Assembly (NCBI RefSeq): GCF_027797205.1
Contig: NZ_CP115607.1
Location: forward strand, 806,001 to 870,000
Source: Campylobacter sp. VBCF_01 NA2
GTDB taxonomy: Bacteria; Campylobacterota; Campylobacteria; Campylobacterales; Campylobacteraceae
DNA length: 64,000 bases
Direction: 5' to 3'
Shown in pieces: positions 1 through 8,956 of this stretch (the first letter of the stretch is position 1; each line of letters starts with the position of its first letter). Under the pieces are notes generated by a model that was not told the origin of the DNA, ran no database searches, and saw nothing but the letters and a program-made list of their open reading frames with translations. The position numbers were made by a program, and so were the translations under genes.

Positions 1-419
1 GCGTCCTCATACACGCTTCCCTCGCCAAAACACTCTACGCCGAATTGGTGAAATTCGCGTAGTCTGCCTCGTTGTGGGCGCTCGTAGCGAAACATCGAGC
101 CGGTGTAGTAAAATTTGCGCACGCCACCAGCTTTGTCGAATTTGTTCTCGATAAATGAGCGAACGACCCCAGCCGTGCCCTCTGGGCGCAGGCAGACGCT
201 ATCGCCACTTTTATCGCTAAACTCATACATTTCCTTGCCGACTATATCGCTACTCTCGCCCACGCTTCGGCGAAATAGGGCGGTTTGTTCGAGTTTTGGG
301 GTTTCGATTAGCTCAAATCCATAATTCCTCGCCACGCTTTCACAAACTCGCACGATTTTTGCGAAAAGTTCGGCTTCATAGCCCATTAGGTCGTTCATAC
401 CACGCAGTGCTTTAATCAT
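1..419 (-). CDS. hisS: Histidine--tRNA ligase, N-terminal part (cut by window edge)
   Basis: This encodes the first 139 residues of histidyl-tRNA synthetase, which charges tRNA-His in the cytoplasm. The translation starts MIKALRGMNDLM and continues through class II motif 2 material (FRYERPQRGRQREFHQ), both characteristic of HisRS. The ATG at 419 overlaps the last codons of tmk (ATGATTAA), so the two are co-transcribed and probably translationally coupled. The rest of the gene lies to the left of the window. The family assignment is firm. Nothing unusual is visible in the part present. Confidence 0.93.
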   Translation of the reverse strand, partial: MIKALRGMNDLMGYEAELFAKIVRVCESVARNYGFELIETPKLEQTALFRRSVGESSDIVGKEMYEFSDKSGDSVCLRPEGTAGVVRSFIENKFDKAGGVRKFYYTGSMFRYERPQRGRLREFHQFGVECFGEGSVYED

Positions 420-1044
420 CTATAAATTCCTTTATTTTTTTTGTTATTTTATCAATATCATCGTTTGCATTGACGATTAAAAAATTTAATTTTAGCTTTT
501 GTAAGGTAAATTTTATCTTTTCTTGCACCCTAATCAGATACTCCACGCCACGAAGCTCGATTTTATCGTATCCCGCGCGAGTATTTAGCCTAGAAATCAA
601 ATCATCTTTGCTAATCTCAAAAAATACAAATTTACCATAAATTTCACCACCAAGCGCGATTTTATTTAGCATTACAAGCTCGTCAAATTTAGCGTTTTCA
701 TCGTTGGCTAGGGCGTAGGCGATACCTGAGATGAAGCTTCTATCGCTTAGGATTAGATTGTGCGAATTTGGCAAAACAACCTTCTCGTGGTGCTCAGCGC
801 GATCAGCTAAAAACAAAAACATCTCAGCCGTTTTTGAGATACTTCCGCAAATTTGACCTAAATTTATGTGGTTGTCGCCGTTAAATTTGAAATTTTCGTT
901 TAAAATTATACTACGCAAAATTTCGCCAAACCTCGTAGCACCCGGTTCTTTGGTAACTATCGCGCCAGGATAAATTTCTGCTAGGCGCGATATTTGCGTG
1001 CTTTTGCCAACTCCGTCAATCCCCTCAAAGGCTACAAACATCAA
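412..1044 (-). CDS. tmk: Thymidylate kinase
   Basis: dTMP kinase converts dTMP to dTDP for DNA synthesis. The P-loop is at residues 6-16 (FEGIDGVGKST), and a DRS motif near residue 101 sits where the family has its DR(Y/S/H) substrate-binding motif. The 210-residue length is normal. The start overlaps the coaD stop by 4 nt (ATGA), and the end overlaps the hisS start, so ubiX-coaD-tmk-hisS forms one compact operon on the minus strand. The same order is familiar from Campylobacter genomes. Confidence 0.95.
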   Translation of the reverse strand: MMFVAFEGIDGVGKSTQISRLAEIYPGAIVTKEPGATRFGEILRSIILNENFKFNGDNHINLGQICGSISKTAEMFLFLADRAEHHEKVVLPNSHNLILSDRSFISGIAYALANDENAKFDELVMLNKIALGGEIYGKFVFFEISKDDLISRLNTRAGYDKIELRGVEYLIRVQEKIKFTLQKLKLNFLIVNANDDIDKITKKIKEFIDD

Positions 1045-1514
1045 TTTTCCTTTTTAAGCAGTGGCAAAATTTGCTTTGGCACAAACTGCGAAACATCGCC
1101 GTCGTGGCGCAGTATCGTGCGAACCATAGAGCTCGAAATAAAGGCATTTTTCAGGCTTGGCATCAAAAACACACTCTCAAATTTATTCCATAACGATGTG
1201 TTTGTGTAGCTAAGCTGTAATTCGTATTCGAAATCGCTCACCGCGCGCAGTCCCCTAATGCAAAAATTCGTGCCGTGTGATTTAGCGAAATCGACTAGCA
1301 GGTTCGAAAACGGCTCAACTTTGACATTTTTTAGATCGCTAAGGGCAAGCCTTGTCATCTCTAAGCGCTTTTCTAGCGAAAAACAAGGGCTTTTGCTCTC
1401 GCTAAGTGCGATTGCGACGACGACCTCGTCAAAAAGCCCAAGGGCGCGTTTGATTACATCTAAATGACCATTTGTGATAGGATCAAAAGTACCGGGATAG
1501 ATACATTTTCTCAT
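1041..1514 (-). CDS. coaD: Phosphopantetheine adenylyltransferase
   Basis: CoaD joins ATP and 4'-phosphopantetheine to give dephospho-CoA, the penultimate step of coenzyme A synthesis. The nucleotidyltransferase signature YPGTFDPITNGH is close to the N-terminus, and the SSxxVR motif near the C-terminus (SSSMVRTILRHDGDVSQFVP) is present. I place the start at the ATG at 1514, which overlaps the ubiX stop as ATGA and follows AAGGTGG at good spacing. A GTG three codons upstream is possible but less likely. The product is 157 residues, as expected. Confidence 0.94.
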   Translation of the reverse strand: MRKCIYPGTFDPITNGHLDVIKRALGLFDEVVVAIALSESKSPCFSLEKRLEMTRLALSDLKNVKVEPFSNLLVDFAKSHGTNFCIRGLRAVSDFEYELQLSYTNTSLWNKFESVFLMPSLKNAFISSSMVRTILRHDGDVSQFVPKQILPLLKKEN

Positions 1515-2071
1515 TTTTGCCACCTTTTAAAGAGATTGTTTGCCACGCCCATGGCGTCGCACCATTTGCCGATTATGAAATTTTGCATATCTTCTAAATT
1601 TTTCGCACCGCTATAACCGCCGATAATGGGCGGAGCGATGATGACGCCGAGATTTGCTAACTCGCTCATTGAACGAAGCGAAATAGGCGATAATGGCATT
1701 TCGCGCACGCCAAGGATTAGTTTTTTGCGCTCTTTTAGCGCGACGGCTGCTGCGCGAATGCTAAGAGTATCGGCGATACCTGCGTGAATTTTCGCTAGTG
1801 AATTGATAGAGCAGGGGGCAAAAATCGTAGCGTCTATACCAAACGAACCAGACGCCACACTCGCGCTAATATCGCTATCATCGAAGAATTTTACAGCTTG
1901 ATTTTCGCTAATGAAATTTGCAAAATTTATATTATTTTCGGATTTTAAGACGATTTTTGCATTTTCGCTTATGATTGCGTAAATTTCGTTTGGTGTGGTC
2001 GATAAAAATTTGATTAATTTTAACCCAATTTCGCAAAAACTAGCACCGCTTACACAAACTAGGATTTTCAT
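1511..2071 (-). CDS. ubiX: UbiX-type flavin prenyltransferase
   Basis: UbiX attaches dimethylallyl phosphate to FMN, making the prenylated FMN cofactor used by UbiD-type decarboxylases. In this lineage that probably serves quinone synthesis. The start MKILVCVSGAS is the flavin-binding opening of the family, and the conserved ALKERKKLILGVREMPLS stretch, with its R-E-x-P-L motif, is near residue 125. The ATG at 2071 is preferred over a TTG two codons upstream. The 186-residue length is normal. It is the first gene of the ubiX-coaD-tmk-hisS operon and lies just downstream of tRNA-Gly. Confidence 0.9.
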   Translation of the reverse strand: MKILVCVSGASFCEIGLKLIKFLSTTPNEIYAIISENAKIVLKSENNINFANFISENQAVKFFDDSDISASVASGSFGIDATIFAPCSINSLAKIHAGIADTLSIRAAAVALKERKKLILGVREMPLSPISLRSMSELANLGVIIAPPIIGGYSGAKNLEDMQNFIIGKWCDAMGVANNLFKRWQK

Positions 2072-2102
2072 AAGCAAACTTTTTGATTTGGATTTAAAAA
2101 AG

Positions 2103-2177
2103 TGGAGCGGGAAACGAGAGTCGAACTCGCGACATCAACCATGGCAAGGTTGCGCTCTACCACTGAGCTATTCCCGC
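2103..2177 (-). tRNA. tRNA-Gly (anticodon GCC)
   Basis: The minus strand folds into a standard 75-nt cloverleaf: acceptor GCGGGAA paired with TTCCCGC, D-arm containing AGTGGTAG, anticodon loop TTGCCAT giving GCC, and T-arm GCGAG-TTCGACT-CTCGT. The 3' CCA is encoded. It lies between moeA and ubiX in the same direction. Its T-arm is nearly identical to the T-arm-like hairpin at 42571-42587. Confidence 0.97.
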
Positions 2178-2238
2178 ACGAAGTAAAAAAGAACTTGGAT
2201 TTTATCTTAAAATTTCTCATTTGTCAATACCATTTTGC

Positions 2239-3411
2239 TTAAATTTCATAAATTTTTACAATTTCGCCATTTTTTTGCTCGCATTGCTCAAATTTTGAGA
2301 GCATAAAATGCGTCGCCCCGCATAGTGGCTTAATCATAGCCGAGTTTGATTTTATCGGCGTAAAATAGCCGTTTTCATACACGCCTAGGCTTAAATTTAT
2401 GCGATTTGGGCGAAATTTTAGCTCACCATTAAATTTGGCTAAAATTTCACGCGCCTTAAAATTTTCACCAACCATTTTTTTAAGCACCGGCAAGATTATG
2501 ATTTTTGCTAGAATAAACGCTGCTAGCGGGTTTCCCGGCATTACAAAAACAAGCTTTTTGCCCGCATGGTAGCATTTAATCGGCTTTCCGGGCTTTATAT
2601 CGATATGCTCAAACACTGGGCTAAATCCAAGCTCGCACAAAATTTGCGCCATGAAATCAGCCTCACCCACGCTTGCCCCACCGCTTGTGATTATCACATC
2701 ATAGCTTTGCGCTGCGCTTTTTAGGGCTTCTCTCACTGCGTCCGCTTCGTCTTTGATGATTCCAAGATAGTTGTTTGCGAAATTTTCACTCTGCAAAAGC
2801 GCGCAAATTCCACTTGCGTTTGCGTTGTAAATTTCGCGCTCATTTGCGTTTTCCCACGGCTCTTTTAACTCATCGCCACTCGAAAGCACGGCGATTTTTG
2901 GCGTGGTGCGCACAGGGATTTCATTTATGCCTTGCGCTGCTAAAAGCATGATTTTAGCAGCATTTATCCGCTCTCCTGCGCTAAGTAGCACCTCGCCCTC
3001 ACGCACTTCCTCGCCCATTTTGCGAAGTCCATCGCCTGCTTTTGCGTTAGATGAAATTTGCAAAAACCCGTCCTTAATGCACGCATCCTCTATGCGAAGC
3101 ACGCTGTTTGCGCCCTTTGGCATAGGTGCGCCCGTCATTATTTTTTGCGCTTGATTTGGCAAAATTTCATAAAATTTTTGATTACCAGCAAAGATAGTTG
3201 GCTCTACGATTTGCAAACTCTCGCCGATTTTTTCGCTGTTATACGCATAGCCATCAAGTGCGCTATTATCGAAGCTTGGCACATTTTTTCGCGCTTTTAT
3301 ATCTTGCGCTAAAATAGCCCCAAGAGAGCGTGAAATTTCAATCTTTTTTTCGCCAAAAAAGCCTAAATTTTGCCTAAAAATCAATTCCAGCGCAGTGTTT
3401 ATATCAATCAT
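2239..3411 (-). CDS. moeA: Molybdopterin molybdenumtransferase
   Basis: MoeA inserts molybdate into adenylated molybdopterin, finishing the molybdenum cofactor for enzymes such as formate dehydrogenase and nitrate reductase. Family signatures in order are [13 protein letters not shown] (about residue 41), SSGDEL (about 200), [12 protein letters not shown] (about 243) and MPGNPLAAF (about 293). The 390-residue length is typical. The ATG at 3411 overlaps the murA stop codon (ATGA), so the two genes are coupled. The murA-moeA pairing is known from Campylobacter. Confidence 0.95.
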   Translation of the reverse strand: MIDINTALELIFRQNLGFFGEKKIEISRSLGAILAQDIKARKNVPSFDNSALDGYAYNSEKIGESLQIVEPTIFAGNQKFYEILPNQAQKIMTGAPMPKGANSVLRIEDACIKDGFLQISSNAKAGDGLRKMGEEVREGEVLLSAGERINAAKIMLLAAQGINEIPVRTTPKIAVLSSGDELKEPWENANEREIYNANASGICALLQSENFANNYLGIIKDEADAVREALKSAAQSYDVIITSGGASVGEADFMAQILCELGFSPVFEHIDIKPGKPIKCYHAGKKLVFVMPGNPLAAFILAKIIILPVLKKMVGENFKAREILAKFNGELKFRPNRINLSLGVYENGYFTPIKSNSAMIKPLCGATHFMLSKFEQCEQKNGEIVKIYEI

Positions 3412-4676
3412 TCTTCTAGCCTTAGAATTTGCGCGCCTAGTGCGCTAAATTTCGCCTCCAAGCTCTCATATCCGCGGTCTAAGTGATATATGCGATGCAC
3501 GCGCGTAGTGCCACTTGCTGCAAGAGCCGCTAAAACAAGAGCTGAGCTAGCGCGCAAATCCGTCGCCATGACATCTGCGCCTGCGAGTTTGCCACCCTTG
3601 ATTGTAGCGATATTGCCATTTAGTTTGATATCTGCGCCCATGCGGTTTAGTTCGCTCACATGCATAAAGCGGTTTTCAAACAGTCTTTCCTCGACCGTGC
3701 TAGTGCCCTGCGCGACGCAGGTTAGCGCCATAAACTGCGCTTGCATATCGGTCGGAAAGCCTGGGTATTCGGTAGTGATGATTTTGGTCGCTTTGATTTC
3801 GTCTGCTGGCAAAATTGTGATTTTAGAGTCGTTACCACTGCTTGAAATTTCAAATTTAAATCCCATATCCTCAAATTTCGCTAGCACAGCGCCCAAATGT
3901 GCAGGATTTACGCTTGTAACGCTGATTTTAGAATTTGTTATCGCCCCGGCGCATAGATATGTCCCAGCCTCGATACGATCGGGGATTACGGTGATTTCAT
4001 TGATATTTAAAAGTTCGCCCGCTGTGCCTGTGATTTTAAGCTCGTCAGTGCCGATTCCTTCGATTTTGACGCCAGCACTAGCTAGGGCTTCGCACACAGC
4101 CACAACCTCTGGTTCTTTGGCAGCGTTGATTATGCAAGTCTCCCCATGCGCTAACGCAGCCGCCATTACGACATTTTCGGTGCCTGTAACAGTGATTTTA
4201 TCAAACGAAATATTCGCACCCTTTAATGCGCCCTCGCACACGACATAGCCTTCTTCGATTTTGACCTGCGCGCCCATTTTTTCGACTGCTTTTAGGTGCA
4301 AATCAATCGGCCTTGCCCCTATCGCACACCCGCCTGGCATGCTAACTTCTGCCTTGCCAAAACGCGCTAACAAGGGACCAAGAACTAAAATCGAAGCGCG
4401 CATTTTGCGCACGATGTCATAAACTGCCTTAGTTGAGTTTATCCCTCTTGGATCGATTATAGCGGTGTGAGCGTCCAAATACTCGCATTTTGCGCCTAAA
4501 TTTGCCAAAAGCTGGATTAGGGTTTTGATATCTGAAACATCTGGTAAATTTTTAATTGTAACTGAGTTTTTGGATAGTATAATTAGCGCAATTAGCGGTA
4601 GTGCCGCGTTTTTGGCGCCTGAGATTTTTATTTCGCCACTAAGCTTGGCTTCGCCTTTGATTTGTAAATAGTGCAT
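3408..4676 (-). CDS. murA: UDP-N-acetylglucosamine 1-carboxyvinyltransferase
   Basis: MurA transfers enolpyruvate from PEP to UDP-GlcNAc, the committed cytoplasmic step of peptidoglycan synthesis. At 422 residues it is full length. The catalytic loop [11 protein letters not shown] carries Cys117, equivalent to E. coli Cys115, so the enzyme should be the fosfomycin-sensitive type. That last point is inferred from the cysteine alone. A ribosome site (GGAG) lies 6 nt upstream of the start, and a -10 box (TATAAT on the minus strand) lies about 36 nt upstream. Confidence 0.96.
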   Translation of the reverse strand: MHYLQIKGEAKLSGEIKISGAKNAALPLIALIILSKNSVTIKNLPDVSDIKTLIQLLANLGAKCEYLDAHTAIIDPRGINSTKAVYDIVRKMRASILVLGPLLARFGKAEVSMPGGCAIGARPIDLHLKAVEKMGAQVKIEEGYVVCEGALKGANISFDKITVTGTENVVMAAALAHGETCIINAAKEPEVVAVCEALASAGVKIEGIGTDELKITGTAGELLNINEITVIPDRIEAGTYLCAGAITNSKISVTSVNPAHLGAVLAKFEDMGFKFEISSSGNDSKITILPADEIKATKIITTEYPGFPTDMQAQFMALTCVAQGTSTVEERLFENRFMHVSELNRMGADIKLNGNIATIKGGKLAGADVMATDLRASSALVLAALAASGTTRVHRIYHLDRGYESLEAKFSALGAQILRLEE

Positions 4677-4711
4677 TTTCTCTCCGTTTTGATTGCAAAA
4701 ATTTCGCCGTG

Positions 4712-4717
4712 ATTATA
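4712..4717 (-). promoter_or_regulatory. -10 box upstream of murA
   Basis: A perfect TATAAT on the minus strand stands about 36 nt before the murA ATG. No recognisable -35 hexamer is present, as is usual for vegetative Campylobacter promoters. Confidence 0.5.
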
Positions 4718-4798
4718 CATAAATTTGCTTTAAAATTACTATTTTATTACATTTGGTTGCTAAAATGAAAACACATTTTGTATTTTTTAAGGTAGTTT

Positions 4799-5452
4799 AT
4801 GAAAAAAATTTTTGCTTTATTTTTAGGGGCGTTTTTGATGAGTGGCTGCTCGTGGCTAGCTCCGTTTTCATCGCCTGCAAACCCCACTACGCAAGCAGAT
4901 TATGAAGTTTATGAGGATAACTCTGGCTCATCGCAAATCCCAGGAAATACCTACAACACAACGCTAATTTCATGGGTCGATAAATACACTGGAACCAAGG
5001 TAGGCGGGGATTGTAGCGGGTTTATCACAGCGCTAAATTCTAAAAACAAAGAGATTTTTTTCGACTCCAAAGAGCTGCCTAAGTATTTCACAAACGGCAG
5101 AAAATCACAAGCGATTTATAATTATTACAAAAAACGCGACCTAATCGCGCACAAAAACCCGCGAGTAGGGGATTTGATATTTTTCCAAAACACCCTTCAA
5201 TCAAACAAAAAACGCCTAAATAACGAAATCAGCCATATCGGCGTGATCCGCGAAATTTACGCAGACGGCAGGATAAAATTCGTGCATAATTCGCGCGGTA
5301 GAAACAAGGTCGATTTTGTAAATTTAAACAAAAAAAATACTCATAAAAACGGCAAAAAAATCGAAAATAGCTATATCGTGCGCTGCGGAAGTAACAAAGT
5401 TTCTTGCCTAGCTTCAAATCGCTTCGCAGGATATGGTCGCGTAAAACAATAA
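4799..5452 (+). CDS. NlpC/P60 family lipoprotein (putative peptidoglycan hydrolase)
   Basis: This is a 217-residue exported protein. A lipobox (LMSGC) places the lipidated cysteine at residue 17. The NlpC/P60 catalytic set is visible: Cys72 in GGDCSGF, His146 in ISHIGV and a third polar residue at His163. Such enzymes cut peptide stems of peptidoglycan in the periplasm. The domain is compact and no separate cell-wall-binding domain is seen. A -10-like TAAAAT lies at 4761-4766, and the rhomboid gene follows 14 nt downstream, so the two may share a transcript. The substrate bond is not deducible. Confidence 0.85.
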   Translation: MKKIFALFLGAFLMSGCSWLAPFSSPANPTTQADYEVYEDNSGSSQIPGNTYNTTLISWVDKYTGTKVGGDCSGFITALNSKNKEIFFDSKELPKYFTNGRKSQAIYNYYKKRDLIAHKNPRVGDLIFFQNTLQSNKKRLNNEISHIGVIREIYADGRIKFVHNSRGRNKVDFVNLNKKNTHKNGKKIENSYIVRCGSNKVSCLASNRFAGYGRVKQ

Positions 5453-5466
5453 ATTTTAGGAAATTT

Positions 5467-6048
5467 ATGCAAATGGCAAATTTCGGACAAAGGGCGAATT
5501 TCGGGCAGGCAGGCAAACTCACGCTAGCTATCATCATCGCAAACTGCGTGCTTTTCGTCCTAGCAAATTTAATCCCAAATTTGGGCGCGTATTTGGGGCT
5601 AAATTTGCTATTTTTTGACGGATTTTTTTGGCAAATTTTATCATCATTTTTCATGCACGCTGGAATTGCGCATTTGGCGATGAATATGGCTGTGTTGTAT
5701 CAATTCGGCTCTATTTTAGAGCGATTTTTCGGTAGCGTTAAATTTACGATTTTATATTTTGGGCTTGGAATTTTTACGAATTTAATCTGTCTAATTTACA
5801 TTTTTTGCGCTTACAAATTCATGGGACAAAATATAAATTTAATCGGCGCGAGTGGCGTAATCTGCGCACTTTTGGGCGTGATTTTGTGCTATGAGAGGCA
5901 AAATTTAAAAAGCGTTTTGGCTATGGTTGCACTTATTAGTTTTGCTCCACTTTTATTAGCTTCAAATGTGGCGTGGTATGCGCATTTGATAGGGTTTGGG
6001 GTAGGGTTTGGATTCGGCAAAATAGAGCAAAAATTTAAAATTTTGTAA
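5467..6048 (+). CDS. Rhomboid family intramembrane serine protease
   Basis: This is a 193-residue polytopic membrane protein with the rhomboid catalytic pair: Ser129 in GASG and His173 in AHLIGF. The HxxxN signature (His69, Asn73) lies in the second membrane segment. Rhomboids cleave substrates within the membrane. The start ATG at 5467 follows AGGA at good spacing, and a longer reading frame that begins inside the upstream gene is unlikely to be used. It is downstream of the NlpC/P60 lipoprotein gene. The substrate is unknown. Confidence 0.88.
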   Translation: MQMANFGQRANFGQAGKLTLAIIIANCVLFVLANLIPNLGAYLGLNLLFFDGFFWQILSSFFMHAGIAHLAMNMAVLYQFGSILERFFGSVKFTILYFGLGIFTNLICLIYIFCAYKFMGQNINLIGASGVICALLGVILCYERQNLKSVLAMVALISFAPLLLASNVAWYAHLIGFGVGFGFGKIEQKFKIL

Positions 6049-6081
6049 AATTTTGTGTAAAATTATACGAAAAGGAAATTT

Positions 6082-6570
6082 ATGAAACAAATTTATTTTA
6101 TCAGACACGCCAAAGCCGAGACTTTCGCACAGACAGATTTCGAGCGCAAACTAAGCCAAAAGGGCGAAGACGACGCAGGCAGGCTAGGGGAGCTTTTGGC
6201 AAAAGAGGGGATAGTGCCTGATATCATCATCGCTAGCCCTGCCAAACGCGCATTAAAAACCGCCAAAATCATAGCCAAAAATATTGGCGCCAAAGATATT
6301 TTAAAAGAAAAAAAAGAGCTTTACGACATTAGCGCGCGAGAGCTGGCGGAGTTTGTGCGCATGCTCGATGAAAAATACAAAGTGGTTTTCATAGTAGGCC
6401 ACAACCCCACAATCGGCGCAGTGTGCGAGTATTTCAGCAACTCAGTAATCGAAAAATTCCCAACTTGTGCGATTTTCGGACTAGAATTTGAAGCTGAAAA
6501 TTTCGCCGAGATTAGCGAGCATAGCGGGAGAGTTTTGGTTTTTGACTATCCAAATTTGCATTTACAATAG
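6082..6570 (+). CDS. SixA-like histidine phosphatase family protein
   Basis: This is a 162-residue cytoplasmic protein of the phosphoglycerate-mutase-like fold. The phospho-acceptor motif RHAKAE is at residues 8-13, with a second histidine in VGHNPT near residue 110. In E. coli, SixA removes phosphate from phosphohistidine on signalling or PTS proteins, but the substrate here cannot be read from the sequence. A good ribosome site (AAGGAAA) precedes the ATG. It is co-directional with the rhomboid gene, 33 nt downstream of it. Confidence 0.82.
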   Translation: MKQIYFIRHAKAETFAQTDFERKLSQKGEDDAGRLGELLAKEGIVPDIIIASPAKRALKTAKIIAKNIGAKDILKEKKELYDISARELAEFVRMLDEKYKVVFIVGHNPTIGAVCEYFSNSVIEKFPTCAIFGLEFEAENFAEISEHSGRVLVFDYPNLHLQ

Positions 6571-6657
6571 ATTTTGCAAGGGGAATTTTAAGGTATTTTG
6601 CAAAATTTAAACGCCAAAACGGCGTTTAAATTTATAAATTTTATCTCGCAACGCGGA

Positions 6658-7143
6658 TTATTCCGCTGCGCCGAGCGTTCGCTCTCTTTTGTCGATACTT
6701 ATCTGTCCGGCGTAGAGATTGCGGTATTGCGCGTGTAGGTTGTATCCGTCGAAATCGTCGTCCTTATAGACGGCCTTGTAAAGATCGATTGCCTTTTTTA
6801 TCCTGAAATGTAGGCTGTCGCGCGGATACTTGACATCTTTACTATACATTTTGTTAAAAATATAATTCAGCAAGATAAACGCCTCTTTTCGCGTTAAATT
6901 TTGCTTGTTTTTGAAAAATTCTTTTTCGTCGAAAATCAACACGAAACCATAGTTAGGATCGGTGCTTGTCTCGGTTTCGTTGTAGTCAAATTTGACATAA
7001 ATTTTCTCTTTGATTTGCACGAATTTCATTTCGTTAAAATCGAATTGAAAATAGTTCGGAACGCCCCTGAAATTCGAACGCCCACCAAATTGCTTTAAAT
7101 ATAAATTTTTGTTATCGCCGATTATTACAACATCGAAAAGCAT
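6658..7143 (-). CDS. Protein of unknown function, paralog of the next gene
   Basis: This 161-residue protein belongs to no family I recognise. It is a clear paralog of the product at 7240-7719. Both begin MLFD..(I/L)IGD.KNLYLK, share FGxRSN..GVP.Y..FDF, and carry KYPRDSLH.(R/K)IKK and HAQYRN near the C-terminus. No signal peptide or membrane segment is seen. The block of Tyr, Arg, Asp and His residues conserved between the copies (KYPRDSLH, HAQYRN) suggests constrained structure. The pair sits between sixA and a repeat-rich gap, which fits an accessory insertion. The short distance and shared orientation suggest tandem duplication. Confidence 0.7.
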   Translation of the reverse strand: MLFDVVIIGDNKNLYLKQFGGRSNFRGVPNYFQFDFNEMKFVQIKEKIYVKFDYNETETSTDPNYGFVLIFDEKEFFKNKQNLTRKEAFILLNYIFNKMYSKDVKYPRDSLHFRIKKAIDLYKAVYKDDDFDGYNLHAQYRNLYAGQISIDKRERTLGAAE

Positions 7144-7239
7144 ATCAAACCTTTATCATATATATAATTCGTAATTTTAATAAATTTGGGTAAAAACTCG
7201 GTAAATTTGTAAGCCAAATTTCAAAATTTTCAATGAAAT

Positions 7240-7719
7240 TTAAACTAAATTTTGCGCCAAATTTTCGCGATGATCGATACTCAAACACCCCACAAACACA
7301 TTGCGATACTGCGCGTGCATGTTGAATTTATGGTCTTTTTCTTTGGTGAAATTATAAATTTTGTTTAAAAATTCAATCGTTTTTTTTATTTTTGCGTGCA
7401 GGCTGTCGCGCGGGTATTTGACATTTTTGTCATAAATTTTATCAAAAAGATAGCTTAGCATATAAAAAATCTCTTTTTTAGAAAGGTGAGTTTTGTTGTT
7501 TATAAAAAATTTATTATCCTCGAAAACGAGGTAAAATCCATAGTCCAAATCAGATTTGCAACCTGTGGATTTGATAGAAAGTTTGTTGTTTAGCTTGACG
7601 AAAGACATCGCAGAAAAGTCGAATTTTAGGTAGTGCGGAACGCCGTTTAGGTTCGAGCGACCAAACCGCTTTAAATATAAATTTTTCGTATCGCCAATTA
7701 AACTGATATCAAAAAGCAT
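7240..7719 (-). CDS. Protein of unknown function, paralog of the previous gene
   Basis: A 159-residue protein related along its whole length to the neighbour at 6658-7143, which shares KYPRDSLHAKIKK, NMHAQYRN and the MLFDISLIGD opening. It is predicted soluble and no known domain is recognised. The copies diverge most in the middle, while the C-terminal motifs are almost fixed, indicating an old duplication under selection. The gap between the genes (96 nt) is AT-rich, and both genes probably come from one transcript starting near 7740. I assign no function. Confidence 0.7.
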   Translation of the reverse strand: MLFDISLIGDTKNLYLKRFGRSNLNGVPHYLKFDFSAMSFVKLNNKLSIKSTGCKSDLDYGFYLVFEDNKFFINNKTHLSKKEIFYMLSYLFDKIYDKNVKYPRDSLHAKIKKTIEFLNKIYNFTKEKDHKFNMHAQYRNVFVGCLSIDHRENLAQNLV

Positions 7720-7920
7720 GTCAAACCTTTCTCATCTGATTGGTTTGGGCATTATAGCGCAATAAATTTAATATAAAATTAGAAGCGTGATTACATTTTG
7801 GGTTTATGTATTTTTAAATTTTATTTTTAGTATTGAAAACTGCAATTTTCATTTTTACTTTTATATCCAATCCCATTTATTTTAAAGTTCATCTTTTTCA
7901 ATAATTGCTTGTAAAATCAT

Positions 7921-8210
7921 AGTCTGGATTGCTTCGTCGCCTTGCTCCTCGCAATGACACGGATTATAGCGTTAGGTTATTTTAGCTCGTAGATTGCCAC
8001 GCTCGTTACACTCGCTCGCAATGACACGGATTATAGCGTTTGGTTATTTTAGCTCGTAGATTGCCACGCTCGTTACACTCGCTCGCAATGACAAATCAGG
8101 GGAAATTTTCCGCTGTCGTTCGCTCGCAATGACAATGGAAAGCGTAAAATTTCAAATTTAAATCCACTTTGCCATGCGAGCATTGCTCGCTCGCGATGAC
8201 AAATAGCGAA
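7921..8210. repeat. Cluster of GTCATTGCGAG/GATTGC hairpin repeats
   Basis: About five copies occur in one orientation. Each runs roughly GATTGC...CTCGCAATGACA and can fold because GATTGC and GCAATGAC are complementary at the core. Related copies lie at 18776-19130, 20676-20818 and 27770-27856, always between genes. They behave like REP-type elements. I see no transposase in the window. Confidence 0.75.
7956..8089. repeat. 67-nt tandem duplication
   Basis: Two adjacent units, 7956-8022 and 8023-8089, start GACACGGATTATAGCGTT and end GCTCGCAAT. I count a single difference (A versus T at GTTAGG/GTTTGG). The near identity suggests a recent duplication. Confidence 0.85.
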
Positions 8211-8227
8211 AAATAACTAAATTTGGA

Positions 8228-8956
8228 TTATTTAAATTCAGCCGTGATTGTATCTGCGATGAATTTCGCGTGTTTTATGAAAAAAAAGTGATCCCCGTCA
8301 AGCGGGTAAAATTTGCTATTTTTGATGAGTGAGTGGATTTTCTCTCCGCTACTTAGAGCTGTGGCTGTATCGCTAATACCCCAAAAAATCAGCGTTTTTT
8401 CTGGTTTAATCTCGGCAAAAATCGGCTCGAAATCCTCGCGAATCACATTTTTTAGCGTCCCAAACATCTCTTCGCTCATACCAGAAGCGTCTTTGCTAGC
8501 AAAAAATCGCCAAAATTTTGCCAACCCAACATATTTTAGGCACTTAAAAACCGCGATTTTCGCCCTCACCTTCAAAGGCTTTGGCTCGATTATCCCAGCC
8601 GAGCTTAGCAAAATCAGCCTTTTTGGCGCAAGCAGAGTGGCGACCTTGCCACCAAAACTATGCCCCATAATGGCCTCTGGTGCGCCTCCAAGCGCAGTGA
8701 TAAACTCTCTTATTATCCCGGCATAATCCTCGCTTGTAAGCGCGAATTTTGGTTGCGAGCTAGCGCCAAATCCGGGCAAATCCACGAAAACTAGCCTATA
8801 ATTTGGGAAAAATTTCGCCTCGAAAACCCTCTGCATAAGCTCTTTTTTCGCGCCCCAGCCGTGCAAAACCAAAATATACGGCTCGACGCTTAAATTTTCG
8901 ATTTCATAGCTGATTTTGTATTCATTGCCACCAAATTTTATGGTTTTACTAGCCAT
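8228..8956 (-). CDS. Alpha/beta-fold hydrolase
   Basis: A 242-residue cytoplasmic hydrolase. The nucleophile elbow GHSFGG puts Ser at about residue 100. HGWG near residue 33 forms the oxyanion region, and DGDHFFF near the C-terminus supplies the catalytic histidine. I chose the ATG at 8956 because AAGGG precedes it at ideal spacing. It overlaps the end of the upstream antitoxin-like gene by 8 nt, so the two are coupled. In Campylobacter a hydrolase of this type sits near ddl and murF. The substrate is unknown. Confidence 0.85.
   Translation of the reverse strand: MASKTIKFGGNEYKISYEIENLSVEPYILVLHGWGAKKELMQRVFEAKFFPNYRLVFVDLPGFGASSQPKFALTSEDYAGIIREFITALGGAPEAIMGHSFGGKVATLLAPKRLILLSSAGIIEPKPLKVRAKIAVFKCLKYVGLAKFWRFFASKDASGMSEEMFGTLKNVIREDFEPIFAEIKPEKTLIFWGISDTATALSSGEKIHSLIKNSKFYPLDGDHFFFIKHAKFIADTITAEFK

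Larger units (their letters stand above)
7720..8227. other. Gene-free stretch carrying dispersed repeats
   Basis: About 500 nt without a credible coding frame. The left third is AT-rich and probably includes the promoter of the unknown paralog pair. From 7921 onward it holds several copies of a dispersed GCAATGAC/GATTGC repeat, including a perfect-looking 67-nt tandem duplication. Confidence 0.7.

Noticed and set aside
5404-5466. Longer start for the rhomboid protein
   Set aside because: The extension overlaps the 3' end of the NlpC/P60 gene and lacks a ribosome site, while the ATG at 5467 has one.
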